Source of the DNA: Bryopsis sp. KO-2023
Lineage: Eukaryota > Chlorophyta > Ulvophyceae > Bryopsidales > Bryopsidaceae
DNA: 64,000 nucleotides
Assembly (NCBI GenBank): GCA_030272585.1
Contig: BSYQ01000009.1
Coordinates: 1,984,001 to 2,048,000, forward strand
Direction of reading: 5' to 3'
A program made the position numbers and the translations under genes. Position 1 is the stretch's first letter, and every line of letters starts with the position of its first letter. The notes under the pieces are model-generated. The model saw only the letters and a program-made list of their open reading frames with translations, was not told where the DNA came from and searched no databases. This document shows, piece by piece, positions 43,849-57,763 of the stretch.

Positions 43849-46438
43849 ATGCTTGGAGCTGGGCAGCAGGCTTATCTCATGATACAGAGTTTCATTTCCA
43901 ACCTGTTTCCTCAACGAGACAACGGCAGCAATGAAGCCACGCAACCCGTGTCTCAACGCAGCGGTCTGGAAGCAGGAGGTGCCAGCAGGTGAGGTCGCTT
44001 CCTTCATCGTTTTTCACTCTTCTCTGTTTGCAGAATCCCGACCGCCCCACGTTTGCCCCCATCGCCCTTGGGTTCGCGGGTGATACTGCCGGGACGAAAA
44101 GACGTTTTTTTTTCCCTAGGGGATTGGTTGGAAGGGTTGACTTTCTGTGTCGAGATGAACAGAGAAGGAATGAAACGGAGAAAACGCGTGGGTGTGTGCT
44201 GAGTGTGACGGGTTGGGTTTCTGCAGGGGAGATGGGAGGGTGAGTTTTGGCTTTTCTCTCATGCGTGGAAAAAGGCCGACGATGGAGGATTTCTACGACG
44301 CCCAGGTGAGGGCAAAGCTGAAATATTCGAACGCGACGCGAGAAATTGAAAGATTCCGCCCCTTCCGACATCACCAGATTCCTGCACCCTGGCTTCTGCG
44401 TCGCATTTAAGGATAACGCGGGTCAGCTTGTTTTTGATGCTTGTTTGTCGAATATCGGAGCTCAAAAAATCCCTGCTGTCTTTTTATTTTGGTTGCAGTT
44501 CAAGACCCACCCGAGCGGGGAAGAGGTCGGATTCTTTGGTGTATTCGACGGTGCGTCGGGGAAAGGATGTTGTTTGCAGGCCTCTGGGAACGAGATGTTC
44601 GATTTCTTGTGTCGAGTTTCTGTTTCGGGGTTTTGCCTCTAGGGTTTCTCCACTTCCCATAGCTCTTTGATTTTTATTATTTTTTTAAATCTTTTTCGGG
44701 CTTCTTTCGTGCGTCGGGTGCAGGTCATGGAGGGGCCGACGCTGCGAACTACGTCCGGTTAAACCTCTTCAACAATATGATGAAACATCCACACTTTATG
44801 TCGAGGCCTGAAACCGCAGTGGGTAAGCATACGAAAAACTTGCGTCCACTCGAAAACATATCTATGTTTTAGTCTTTGGGTGGGGGGGGGGGGGGGGGGG
44901 AGAGAGGGGCTGGAGACAAACAGCGAAGGATCAGGGGGATATAAGAAAAAGATGTTGCGAGGTCTTTATTTACTGTTTTTGTTTCCTGCATATATTCCTA
45001 AAAAAAAATCTCTTGCGTTTTCAAACTCAGATGAAGCTTATTTGCAGACAGATATGAAATATCTACAAGATCAAGGTCCTGGACGTGATGATGGGTAAGC
45101 AGTCGTTGCAGTCGTAAGCTTCATCAAATCCTTTTTTTTATATTATTATTTTCTTCCGGACATATATCCAAGATGTGTTTCTGTTTTGGTCGACTTGCAG
45201 ATGCACTGCCGTCACGGCAGTGATCGTAGGCAGAACCCTGGTTGTGGCAAATGTCGGGGATTCGAGAGCTGTCTTGTGCAGAGAAGGCAAAGGTAATGAA
45301 GTGAACTTTGTATGTTACCCGTGGGACGGCCATTATCTTACAAGACACCAGCCATCAATGTGTCAAAACTTTGACCAACTTAGATTTGTAAAATCTGTGC
45401 AAAATCAAGATTCGGAATCAGCCATGAATCTGTGTGGGGGTTTTTTCCTCTGTAAACTGCTATGCTTTTTGTGTCGTATTTGATCGGGGATTTTTCTCTT
45501 TGTCTGGAATGATAGCTTTTCAGCTCTCGATCGACCACAAGCCAAACGAAATCGGCGAAAAGCAGAGGATAGAGAATTTGGGGGGCATGGTGGTGTGGGC
45601 CGGCACTTGGCGAGTGGGTGGAGTCCTCGCAGTGTCGAGGGCTTTCGGAGACCGGCCGTTGAAACGCTACGTCGTTGCAGAACCGGACACCTGCTCTCAG
45701 CAGCTTTCGCCCATCGATGAATTTCTCATTCTGGCCAGCGATGGTCTCTGGGATGTGGTTTCCAACGAAGTGAGTATTATGGGGCTTTTTCTTGGGGGAT
45801 TTTTTTTTTGAGAAAAAAAGAATGCGCAAGTGTGCAATTTTTAATTTTTTTTAAATGTATGAATTCAAGGCTGAAATTCTCATGCAGCCTGCTTTGCGAG
45901 AAAATAAACCTGGATCTGTGTTCTATTGACACCCGCTCCTTCCTTCATTAGAAAAAGAAAAACCCTCCTCAGAAATATTCCTCGCCTTTTTCAAGCCTTT
46001 TTCAAGCTACAAGTGGAATACAAAGTGAAATTCCTTAGACTTGATTTTTTTTTTCTGGGATTTTTTTCGTTTTTTAAAGGCATGACATCATCATTTCGAT
46101 TTTTGATCGATGCTTCGAGCATGTTTTTATCTGGTGTCGTTTGACAAGGGAAAAATTAAATCAATTGTGGGATGCCAGATTGTAGGAGGAACAACACCTA
46201 AAAAAAATTATTGAAAAAACGCTTTCGGGAGGGATGTATTATGTATGCCCCAGAGCAAGTTTTGTGCGTTTCCTCCATAATGTGTTAATTTTTTGTTCAT
46301 TTTCAATTACAGGAAGCTGTGATGATTGCTCGAGAGATCCCTAACCCACAGAAAGCAGCAGCCCATCTTTCCGAAGTTGCTCTGAACCGAGGGAGTAACG
46401 ATAACATCAGCTGCGTGGTGGTCAGGTTCAAATTTTGA
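43849..46438 (+). CDS. Protein phosphatase 2C, plant type
   Basis: Mg/Mn-dependent Ser/Thr phosphatase. Eight phase-consistent exons: 43849-43988, 44227-44305, 44499-44550, 44724-44822, 45031-45094, 45201-45292, 45516-45769, 46313-46438 (301 aa). All family motifs are present: [33 protein letters not shown] (metal-binding D and G), [62 protein letters not shown] and the C-terminal [10 protein letters not shown]. It is closest in layout to the plant group around WIN2 (PP2C59), with the same spacing and no long extensions. Start ATG 43849 gives a short N-terminal region before the catalytic core; no targeting signal is evident. An in-frame alternative exon at 44034-44079 breaks the phase and was not used. 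Confidence 0.93.
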
Positions 46439-48317
46439 ACTCCATTATAAAACCCAAATTTCAAGGATTGAAACCGAGGTGATGGGAGAGAGAAAAAAAA
46501 AAAAACATCAAAGGAGGGAAAAAAAACAGAGAGAAAAAGTTGGGGCAAAATTGAAAATTTGTTCCTTTCTTGGAGGAGGGTTTAAGAAAAAAAAAGCTTC
46601 CGGAAACTTGCAATCGATCCACTCGTTTTTGAAATCTTGGCTTGGTTTTTGGAGGGTCCTCTTGTTCCGCCTCTTGTCGAATTTTATATTATTAGGGATG
46701 GTCATCTTTTTCTTTTTCTTTTTCTCTTTCATTGATGGATGAAAAAAAAGGAACAAAGAAAAATTGTAATGGCTGTTGTTACAGATAATGCTGAAAATCG
46801 GTCCATCAGAAAGCGCACTGTGGAGTTTTTTTTGGAGGGTGGTGGATCTTGGAAAGAAATCAAAGAAGCTTAAAGTGGGGGACGGTGGGGAGAGAGAAAG
46901 TCGAACAGAAAAAAAGATGAGAAAAAACCAGCAAAAAATCAGAAGAAAAAACGCTCAGCAAGAAGAAAGAAAAAAGCAACCAACTGTGAACCCATAAACA
47001 AAAGAAGTGTGAACAAAAAACAACATTGAGGTTTTTGAAATTGTGTACAGTGGCAAAAGATTGATAAAAGCAAAAAAGAGAGCGCAGGAAAGTGAGTGGG
47101 ATTGTGAAAAAGGGAAAAGAAAGGGAAAAAAAGTATCAAGGAAAAGAAGCTTGGGTGATCGTTGTTTTTGGGGGGTGGGGGTCAGAGAGAAAGATATCAT
47201 TTTCTTGTGTGTGTTTTTTTGTCTTTTTTTTTTAAAGGGGAGCGAGTGAGGAAAGGAAAAAGAAACAAAAGATTAGGGAGAAAAAAAAAGGAAAAGAAAA
47301 TAGAAAAAAAAGGGAAAAAAAAATCATGTATGTGTTTTTTTGGTGTTTTTTTCTTTCTTTTTTTTTCGATTTAAAAAATTTTTGGTGGGAAGGAGATTTT
47401 TGGGGGAGTGCAAATAAATGAATGGAAGGGGTGGGGGGGAAAAGGGGGGGAAGACAAAAAAAGTATATGCAAAAGGACGAAATCTGGATGGGGCATATTT
47501 TGAGGGTTTTCGGTGTGTTTTCTATTTTTCACTTCAGCAGAATTCTCATGAACAAAGAGAGAGAAAGAGAGAAAAAAAAAAGGCAAAAAAATGTATGGAT
47601 GTGTTTTGGTGACTTTGTTAGCTCCGAGTTTTTTTTTTAAATCTCTCTCCCCCCCCTTCCCCTTTAATGCAAGCTGTTTTGTTTTTTTTGACATTTTAAG
47701 GCAGTGGGGAGGAGCCGGTTGTATTCTCCAGCCATTCAACAGGGGTTCGCCAGGAAAAAAAAAGAAAAAAAAACTGACTGTAACTATATCTGCAATTTGG
47801 CAATATGTCAAGGAAACAATCTCTCCAGAAAATTCAGAAATAATGTGTTGTTTTTTTCTCTTTTTTTTTGCCAGATATTTGCAGGGGGGGGATAGGAAAG
47901 AAATTTTGGTGCAGATTCAGTGGCTTGTGTTTTTTTTCGTTTGTTTTTTTCTCTTTGCCAATTTTTGGCTTTCTTTTTCGAGGGGAACATCAAGGTGGTC
48001 AGACATCGTCGCAGTCAGGATTGTTATTATTTTTTTTCTTTTTCGTTTGGTGGTGGGGGAAGCTGGCGGGAAGTGTTGAAAATGGAGCCGAAGGGATGTC
48101 TTGTTTTGATGGTGCTATTGTTGTAGATTTATTATTTTTTTTCAAGGTTTTGCTTGCTACCCACAAAAACAGCCTTTTTCTTTCTTTAAAAAATACACTA
48201 AAAAAATAACACACAAATCCTGAGCACACCACTCGAAATATTGCTTTTTTGCTCAAAAGCGAAACACAGAAAAAAAGGGGTTCGCAATAGAAGACCAAAA
48301 GAAGCGAAGAGTCAGAC
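46439..48317. other. Low-complexity spacer between PP2C and ASPM
   Basis: Dominated by GA-rich and T-rich runs. Open frames on both strands (for example 47591-48079) are lysine-, phenylalanine- or glycine-rich by-products. Nothing recognisable. Confidence 0.5.
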
Positions 48318-51300
48318 ATGGAGGACGTCAGATTCACAAAAAGGCCGGCTTTTTTAATGCCAGATATTTGCCAGAAACGCGACAGATGGCTCCGGTCTCC
48401 TCAGAGTTCCTTCATGAAAAGCACTGACGTGACGACTTTCACGTACCCTTCACCTGCGGGGGTTGGCCGACCAAGGAAACTCACGTTTTCGGGGAAATTG
48501 TCGGCGAGACGATGCGCTCGGAACGCCAAAAGTTCGTGTCAGTGGCGCTGCCTGAAGATTTCAACCAAACGCCCGAGGTTCGGCAATCGTTCTTTTTTTC
48601 TCGGAAGAAAACCCATGTACCACCGCCAGGAATGCTTTCCGACAGTCGGCTGATTTTGGTCCGGCGTGCCCTTCCGTGATCTTTTCGTTTTCTGCATCTC
48701 GCTGTGGGGTCCCTATTTTTTCCACGGAAGTTTCACTGCTGCGGTGCGAAGTACTGCTGTTTTCTTGAAGGTCGATGCGAAACGTCGACGGCCTGGTCTC
48801 CGAAACCCGTTCGCTCTGATCCGAGGGAAGCTGCTGTTTCATGGCGTTGACTTATCGGGCTTCTTTGTTTTCAAAACCCATTCAGGACGTCCTGCTCGAC
48901 TTCGGCTCCGTGAGGCCCAATGAAACGCGGTCGCTGGAGGTCCATGTTCACTGCGCTCGCACCCAGGTAGGGTCGCCAGCGTGGTAAGATCCGCTTCTCG
49001 TCACGATCAAGTCGCTGTCGATGTTCGTCATCGTCGCCGCAAGCGCCACAACAAACTCTCAAAGCGCTGCCTTCAATGCTGCAGAGGCTGGCATTGGAGC
49101 TGAGCGTCTTACCACCACGGGTGCGCTGCCTCAACGGCATGACACCCAAGGATTCCAAAGGTCGAGCTTGGTGGGTTACCAAACCGAACCACCCTGCGAT
49201 TGTGCAAGTTCGGTGGAATCCCTCCGACGTCGACACTCGCCTTCAGGGACGCCTCCTTTTTCGACTCGACGACAAAAGGACAGTTTTGGCGCGGCTCCAA
49301 GGCACTGTCGACTACAGCGCATACCTTTCGACGAGTTCAAACTCTCTCGGCGACGGGCAGATGGGGTTGGGGCGGATGCGGCGGGGGCCCACTAGGTCGT
49401 TCGAGAACGTGGTGAGCGGTAGTTATAAGGATGGTGGTTTTGAGACTTCGTGCGTCAAAAGCATGAAGAATAGGAACAGTTCATGGTCGGAAGTCTCAAG
49501 TCTCTATTACTCATCGACAGAAATGAAAATTTGAACCCACATCGTTGCGTGGACGAGCTCGAAACGAAATTGAATTTGACTTGCATAGAATATCTTGATC
49601 CATGTCCAAGTCAGGATATCTTGAATGGTGATTTTTTTAATATCAGAATGATGGCTATGAGGAGCTGGATGATTCGACAAGAAAACGGAGGGGCAAGGGA
49701 GGTATCCAATCGAAGGGGTCTTTGGGACAGATGGCCGCCCCTGTAGTGGCCAAGGGCATAAACATTGCTTTGCCAGCGACAGCTCGATTCCGACCGATCC
49801 CTGGGGAAAAAAACATCATGGAGTTTCTCAATCAATCAAGGTGGTTAAAAATCAAAAATAAATAAGAGGAAAAGAGGATCGATGCCTGTGCTGGTCGCTC
49901 TGTGTGCATTAGCTTTAAGAAAGAGGAGAAAAGAAACAGAAATTTATAGTTATCTCTATGGATTCGAGAAAATGGTAAAAGTAGCAATCAAACATCCCAA
50001 ACCTATTCACTAACTAAATCTGATATTTCTTGTTGAGTACGGGTAATTTTGTTCTAAATTTTATGGCAAACGATAGATAAGCAAGAAAAAGCTTGTGTTT
50101 TCTTGAAACTTCAAGGATGTCAATGGACAAGCAAGAAAAAGCTTACACAGAATGGCTGAATTTCGTGCTGGCCCCGTCTCCGATATTCTGCGAGCAAGAG
50201 GGAGAGTTGTCGGCGGAAGAGGCTTTGACGTCGAGGAGCATCTTGGCGAAAGTGAGGGGATTGCTCAACAGAGTTTTTCGTCATGACAGGATGCTGACGG
50301 GGGGGATGAGAAAAGTTAACCTTCACATCGACGAAGGGCACATCAAGATTCTAAGAGAGGTGAAAAAAAAATCGTCTGTAATGCATTGCTAACCCATTGA
50401 ATTGCCGTAAGACTCTTTTTTTTGGTGGGGGGTATTTGATTGGATGTGGACAGAAAACAAACAGCAATATGAGAAGGTTTATGGTAGAATGACGAATGCT
50501 GATTTCTGTTATTACATAGCTGTAAATTTTGAGGGGAACGCCTAGCATCATCCCTGCCAGAAATCTGTTGGAATAAGCCGAAAATTGTGAAAAGTGATCG
50601 ATCCTTCCTCTGAGCTTGATTTGCTGAGCGGGGATGGAGGGGGGTTCACTCCAAATTATACAGTGGAGCATAAAGTGTGTGTTTGTTTTTGAAAATTCGC
50701 TTTTCAATGGGTTGCAGGGTAGCCTTTTGACTGACATAGGCATGAGAAGAAGAGCGTTCGAATCCCTGACCAAATACCATCCTTTTTGGCTGCGACTGGG
50801 TGCGGAGACTGTCATTGGGAAGCCCATTCTCGGAGTCCACCAAGGTTCGAAAAAATATTCACAGCAAACCAGATGGATTTAAGTGTTTACGTTGTCTGTA
50901 TAAAACAAAAATTCTTTCACTGACATTTATCCAGTCAATTTGCTTTCTGCACATCGATTTCAGTTTTCCCTGAGGATCGATCACTTTGCATTTTCCTGAG
51001 TTAATTGGACAGTGAGGGTGAGAATGAAAATATATCCGGGGGGAAAAAAATGTGAGAAATGGAGGGTGTTCTTTTTGTTTTTTTGACAACAGGGCTTGAT
51101 CTTGTTGGGGATGCGTGGCTGAAAAATCTACCGGGATTTATTGAGGATGAGTTTTTGAGTGATAGGGAACTGGAAGCCCAAAGGGCAGCAAACCACATAG
51201 CGCATGACAAATATATGGTGAGAGGACCCATCAAAGCAAACTGCACATCATTCAGTTAAAAAAAAAAAAATTCGATCAACCGTTCATCACTCACTAACCT

Positions 51301-54300
51301 TCAACAATCTTCTTCAAACCCCCAGGAAATTTCCCTCATGAAAAAAAAACAAATGTATTCCAACCCCCGATATTTCACACAGAATCTGTGGATGGGAAAT
51401 AGACACCTCTTTTTTTTCCCTAATTTTTTATTTTTAGCGTGTTTTTTTTTCTTTTTTTTTGGGCAGGGTGAGCTGGGAAATATCGTTTTGAAACGATTTC
51501 TGCTGCTGGTCTTTCTATTGGACAGAACCATGTCATTGTCATTCTCCACCAGCATCCCAGACGGAGCCCCTCTCCTGTTCTGTGTGGATTCTAAAAGCAT
51601 CAAATCCTCGGAAGACATGATCAGGAATTTTCTGCAAGGTAGCATCGTCGGAGAAGGGAACACCATCAGGCAGCTGGAGACCATGGGCTTTCGATTGTCG
51701 TACGTACAGAAGGAATATCAAGAGTTTGAGTATAGGGTGGGCAGCGTTCGCACCGACCTCAGATGTGGATTGAGGATCGGGAAGCTGATGGGAGTGCTTA
51801 CCGGTGAGGGATGAAATGACCCTGTTTTGGTTGTACGATGTTTTTTTTGCGATATGAATTGAAGGGAATTAAAATGCGTTTCGAAGTCAGACTGACAAGA
51901 AGACGGAGTGGCGGCTCCAGCCAATGAGAATTGCTTTTTTCGTTTTTTGTTTCTTTGATGATTTCGTAATGATTCAGATGTATGTGTGCCTACAGTTTTT
52001 TTTTTGCTTTTTTTTTTTCCCAGCTCCCCTCTTTTATACTTTGCTGGTTTAATATTACGTGTACAGGTTCTGAGTTTGAGATGAAGTTTCGAAATGAAAT
52101 TTTGGATTTAGGAGGTTGGGTGATATTTGTTGGTTTGACTTTCTTGCTCCAGGCGACACTAGTCTTCTTTCAAGAATGTGCTTCACTGTGAACACAATAC
52201 GCCAGCATCTGAAGCCAAGAAATAACAAAATGGTGCTGGAATACCTGGAAGAGAGGGACAAGGTACAAAAAAATAATGAATAAAAGGGAGGGGGAAACAG
52301 CCTACTCAATGACCCCAATTCGAATAAATATTCTGTAATAGGACTCAACATTGGAAAAAGTGGTGGCTTACCGTTTTAGATTCAATTTCTGCAGCAAATC
52401 TTTGTGGAGGTTTCGTTGCATTCTGTGCAGACACGCAACGAACCCAACGTTTCTCTTCGTAAAATTAAAAGATAACCCCCAGCAGGGGTTCCAGTGTTTT
52501 GTTCGTTGTTGCAGCTCCACTCACTCAATAGTTGATTGTTTTTTACCATTGGCAGAGACTAGTAACTGTGAACGGCACCCGTGTGGAGCCCCGCCATTTG
52601 ATTTCTGGCTGCCGAGAAATGACGCTTGGCTTGATGTGGAACATCATCGAATTCGTTCAAATGCCCATGCTACTGACGAGGATCACCCTTCAATACGAAA
52701 TAATCCGAATAAAATCGAGGCGGCGATCGGAGGGAGGGGAAATTGACGAAAAGAAAGGGATCAAGACGTCGAAATATCCATCAGGAGGGCATGTTGCACT
52801 TTTGTTGGAATGGGTGCAGTCGGTTGCATGGATCTATGGGGTTCAGGTCCAGAATTTTACTTCAGATTTCTGCGATGGCGGGGTACTTTGTCTGCTGGTA
52901 AGGGAAAAGGGGTGGGGATTATATTTAAAAATAAGTGAAAGCATATAGGCTTAACGAGATTCTAATACATGCCTCTGTCTCAGTGCTGTTGCTTATTTTT
53001 TGGGATCTTCAATATTCTGAGTTGAGATTTTTTTTGTCGGAAAATCTATTTGCAACACCGAACAAATTTATTGCAACCAGAAAAACTATATTTTTCTCTG
53101 GACAGGTGCATTACTATCGACCCAGCCACATCAACTTGGATGATATATTTTTTTCCAAGGCGTTTGCTGGCAGCGACAGTTCATCGGATGTCTTTGGGTG
53201 AGAAGGCCATTTGTTTCAGTCACATGGGGAAAATCTCAAGGAAAAACAAAACAAAACATTTTCATTGCACATTCAGTTTTTTCCAAAGAAAATCAACCTT
53301 GAGAAATTCCCTTTGAAATACGATAAGAAATATTACTCTAATAAAAACAAATTTGAAAGGTGGTGGTGTTTTCTGTAGGGATGGGATTCGACGAAACTTC
53401 AGAGCTGTCTTGTCAGCCATGCAGACTCTTGGGGGGGTGCCTGAGACGGTCTCACCGACTGACTACCAGCACAATGGGCCCCATGAAGAGGGAATGGTCA
53501 TTTTTGTTTCGTTTCTGTGTGCGCGCTTGATTGATGTTTCGAAAGAAGAAAGGGCAGCGATCATGATCCAAAGATCATGGAGGAACTATGTGAATCCATC
53601 CCAAGGTAATCCTAAAACTCCATTCAAGCTGTTCTGCCATTTTTTTCCTGAGCTTCTTTATTCGGGACTGTATTGTATCCAATAAGATCCGATCCATGGC
53701 AACACTCGTGGCTGGAATTTTTGCATGATTGATTTTTTGTTTTTTTTTCAAGTGGGTGGGGTGCCTTTTTGTTTTTTCTTTTTCATTTTTCAAATTCAGG
53801 ATCATACCAGAATATATGTCCAAAAAGCCCTTTTAAAAAATGTTTTTTGGAGATTGGCATGAAACTTTATACGACATTGGCTAAGTTGCAAATTGAACCA
53901 CCTGTATTTGATTTCTCGAACGGGGATATTTCTGTGTGTTTCAGCGAATTCGATGCCAACCCTGGCTGTGTGGGTCAAAGCAGCAAAAGTGATTCAGAAA
54001 CAAGTGAGGCTGTTCCTAATACAGAGAAGATATGAGCGGCGAAAGGGTGCTGCTGTACTAATCCAATCTTGTTGGCATGGACGTAATATCCGGAGGGAAT
54101 TTCTGAATAAAAAAAGAGCTTGCATCCTCATCCAGGTACACCTGGAGCCCAAATAGGAAGTTATCCACATTTTGGGGGAAAAGGATTATGGTTTTTCTGT
54201 GGATATTCCCAATTTGATTCCGATGGGAGGCAGAGTTCTGTCGATTCGGCTTCTATTCACACGAAAAAAATAAGAGACAAAAGAACCTAGTAATTAGAAA

Positions 54301-57300
54301 GGACAAACTGGGATGCATTTCGAATTGAAAAATCAGCCTCAGTCTTCCAGAGAATCAAACCTGAGGAGCACTAGCTGGATCGAAGGTATAGCAGAGTGGC
54401 ATCGCAGTTTTGACCCATTTGTTAATGTCTGTGTGGCAGGCTGCATGGAGGGGTTACCACATTCGTGCAATAATGTTTCGATTGTCCAAGGGGGGGGCTC
54501 CCCAATGGATACGTCCTGGATGTGGAACAAGCACAGACAATTCACCAGTGTGGGGGAACGGAGACCGAGTGGAAGCGCACTGGCCAGACGAGTGTTTCCA
54601 AGAGCAAATGCACGCCAGCATGAGGGCACCCTCAAGCCGTGGTGGCTTTTGCACCCTGACCGCAAGGGAAGCCAAGCTGGAGAACCTGTTTCTCAGGAAA
54701 AAAGCTGCTGAAACGATTCAATCCGCATGGAGGAGATACTGTTGTCACCGAGGTTCAATGGCATTGATCCGGGCTGAGCATAATGCCAGGCACAGAGCTG
54801 CTGTCGTGTTCCAACGTGCATGGAGAAATGGACGGGCCCGCAGGCATTTCAAAGAGGCTGTCGTTGTGATTCAAAAGAATTGGCGGGCTCGCTCGGCATA
54901 TTGGATCGTGGAAGACATGCGTGTGAGTCGTGCGCTTGCTCAGCATAAGGCGTTGATCAAGAAGCACACCGCGAGTGTCACGATTCAACAGGCTTGGAGA
55001 AGACGTGCCCAAAGTCCTGCAGGGAGAAGTCCACACGTTTTTCCGAACAGAGTAGATCGTGATTTTGATCGGTGTGCATGGAGAACCAAAAGGTACAATA
55101 CTAAGCCTGTTCCATAGACATATACCTCGCCAACTGAGATTCATTTGGATTCATTTTTGGATAAGATTTTCAACTCGGTCAAAGAATAAGGATCCCGTAT
55201 CCGCAGGAAAAGGGAGGGTCCCCACCATCGCTCCAATTATGGAGCTGGATCCGCCAGAGGTCCATCTGACTACAACCAAGCTGCCCTCACCATTCAAAGG
55301 TATTACTAATGGTGTGCCAGCAAATTCTCTGTTTGCAGCGACCATTTCTCATGCCAAAAATTCACCAGGGATGTTTCTCAACTTGTGCGTGGGTGTCTGT
55401 GAAGGTACTATCAAGGATATCTTGCCCGGAAATGGGTTGGTGCATACAAGGAGCGGATGCTGCTCAACCAAGCATCCATTGAGATGGATTTCACTCGTAC
55501 GGTTCGGCAGTGGGCGATTCAAATGTTGGCTGCCAAAAGAATTCAGGCGGCTGTGAGGGGATTCTTGGTTCGAAAGAAAACGAAGCCCATCATGAAAACT
55601 GTACGAGAGTTTACGTCGAGACGAGTGGCTGGAAGGAAAATATTGAGGGTGCGCAAATAAATTGCACTTTCACCACAGTTTGCAGAGATGCTGGGGGGAG
55701 GGGGGGGGGGGCAGGCTCTTATTCTAGCTGGATTCTTTAGAACATTTTGGGGGGGGGGAGGCGCCCTTTGGATTCCAAAGCTGACCTGAGTGTTCGATAA
55801 TGTAATTTCCCTTGGAAAACTGTGCCAAGAACAAAGGAATGCATCCTGCTCTTCCCATTCATGCATATTCAGCATCATGTGGCAGTCATCTTACCTTTCT
55901 GTGTTGTACTTTGAGAAATTCTTTGCCCATCTTCCAGCTTCAGAAGTAAAGCAAACCAATCTCTACCTCAAGTGTTATTGGCCAGAAGAAATTTGCACTA
56001 TCTTCTCATGCAGAGAATCTCAAAAAAAAAAAAAAAAGGCATAATTTTGCCTCATGACTTGGCTTTCCTTGCATCCAGGCGTACAGGGCGATGAAGCTCC
56101 GACAGCAGTGCTTAAGGGAAAAGGGGGCTATGAACATTCTTCGACGATGGGAGCTGACCTTTTGTTCGAGGGCTCAGTTTTGGAGGATTCGACGGGCTGC
56201 AAGGACCATTCAACGGCGCTGGATCGAGGTCTATGATAGGCGGCAGTGGGCAGCGACTGTGTTGCAAACGGAGCTTCTGAAATATCATCACGTCAGACGC
56301 AGGAGGAACGACATCCGCCAGATTGTCAAGATCCAAGTGAGTTTTTTACGCGCGCTGGACCAACGTTTTGCCAGAGGGAGGGTTCATCATCAGGCAGCAA
56401 TCTTGAGGTGTTGATTCTTTTTTTTTAATTCGAACCATTTAAAGGTATATTTGTTGTGTGCGTGCGAAAGGCGGCGTGGCGAGGTTACTGTGTGCGCAGA
56501 GCGTCCCACCCGAGTCTTCTCGCCGCGCGCGCCCGATTGATCGCCAAGGAGGAAGCATCGCGGGAGCAGCCGTCGCAACGAATTGGTTTCAAATGTTGCG
56601 AGGCTCTACGATGGCTCGCTGAAGCGGACCATATCGAGCAGGTGGGGTCCACTTCCTGCCCGACCTTCACACGCTGAAGAGCTACTGAGCGAGAAAGGGG
56701 ACTGTGTTATGCGTTACGTTCCTGTTTGGTGGTGAGAATTCCTGGTCCCTGTTCACATGTGTAGGTGTCCTCCTCAGCGAGAGTGATTGCGAGCGCCACC
56801 AAATACAGCATGCGATGTTGCGAGATGGTGGTGTTCGAGGACAGTGGGTTGAGCCGCGTTTTGAACCATCTGCGTCGAGCCAACAGGGGGCGAGGCCATC
56901 AGGTGGTAACCCTATCGTTGCTGGAAATCATGGATAACATCGCGACGAAGAGCGGAAACCTTGCCGGCGTCATTTGCCGTCAGTTTGGCACGCTGCGTGT
57001 GCTGAGCGAGAGGATGCAATTCTTTCGGGAATGTCCGGTACGCTTGTCCGCCAGTGACGTTGAGGGTGCTTTCCTGGACATGGATTCTTTTGAGTGAACG
57101 AAGGTTTGGCGACTGTATGATGTAGGAAGTGTTCCACTTCATCGTGGATATTCTGGCGAAAATTTGTTCCGCGGAGGATGGGTTGGAGCGGGTAGCAAGG
57201 CTCCCTAATATTCTCAATCAGTGGGACTCCGTCCGAACGTTGCTGGCTCGAAAACTTCACACTGAACGCAACTACATCATGCGGCTGGAAGGTGGGGTGA

Positions 57301-57763
57301 CGTCTGAGAGACAACTACGTTCATATATTGCGACTTGTGTTTAGATTTCAAGTTGCGCTTTGTGTGAGGCTTCGTGGAATTTTTTTGTTGGTTGGCAGGG
57401 GAAAAAGGGTCTGACAGGAGTGCAAGAAGTGCGACGCAGAAGGTCTTAATCACGAACAGGCAACTTGCGGCGTTGGATGCTTTGATCGCAATCGTGCCTG
57501 ATTTGCATCCCAGAGAGGCCGCCGCCAAGCTCCGAACCGCCGCCGCAATTCTGAGCGACGCTGAGAAGTGGCGTCCGAAAAACATGATCGTCAGGATGGC
57601 GGCCACTGAATTGTCTCACAACGGGACCGATTCAACGGAGTCCAGGCGTTGGGGTAACGCTCGCAACAGGGTCGACCCCTCGCTATTCTCCAGAATTGAA
57701 ATGGGTGGAGCTGGGTCAGGTGGCACATCTGATGTTTCCAGCAAGCGTTCACTCTGGCGCTGA
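48318..57763 (+). CDS. ASPM: ASPM, abnormal spindle-like protein
   Basis: Microtubule minus-end and spindle-pole protein that binds calmodulin. Twenty phase-consistent exons run from 48886 to 57763: 48886-48966, 49085-49411, 49647-49840, 50116-50359, 50718-50844, 51093-51217, 51467-51803, 52153-52262, 52556-52897, 53106-53197, 53379-53605, 53945-54135, 54440-55092, 55207-55299, 55405-55648, 56079-56336, 56471-56641, 56765-57037, 57126-57291, 57399-57763 (1539 aa). Order of parts: ASH domain (LLDFGSVRPNETRSLEVHV), EKAYTEWLNFVLAP block, two calponin-homology regions (VLKRFLLLVFLLDRT; VALLLEWVQSVAWIYGV), about twelve IQ motifs (AALTIQRYYQGYLARK, AAVLIQSCWHGR, KIQAAWRGYCVRR), and a C-terminal helical part (SLLEIMDNIATKSG). 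The N-terminal exon is uncertain: ATG 48318 opens a basic stretch typical of ASPM, but its splice to 48886 is not resolved. Confidence 0.92.

Noticed and set aside
44034..44079. Extra PP2C exon between 43988 and 44227
   Set aside because: Good splice sites, but including it puts the 44227 exon out of frame; direct joining of 43988 to 44227 keeps the phase.
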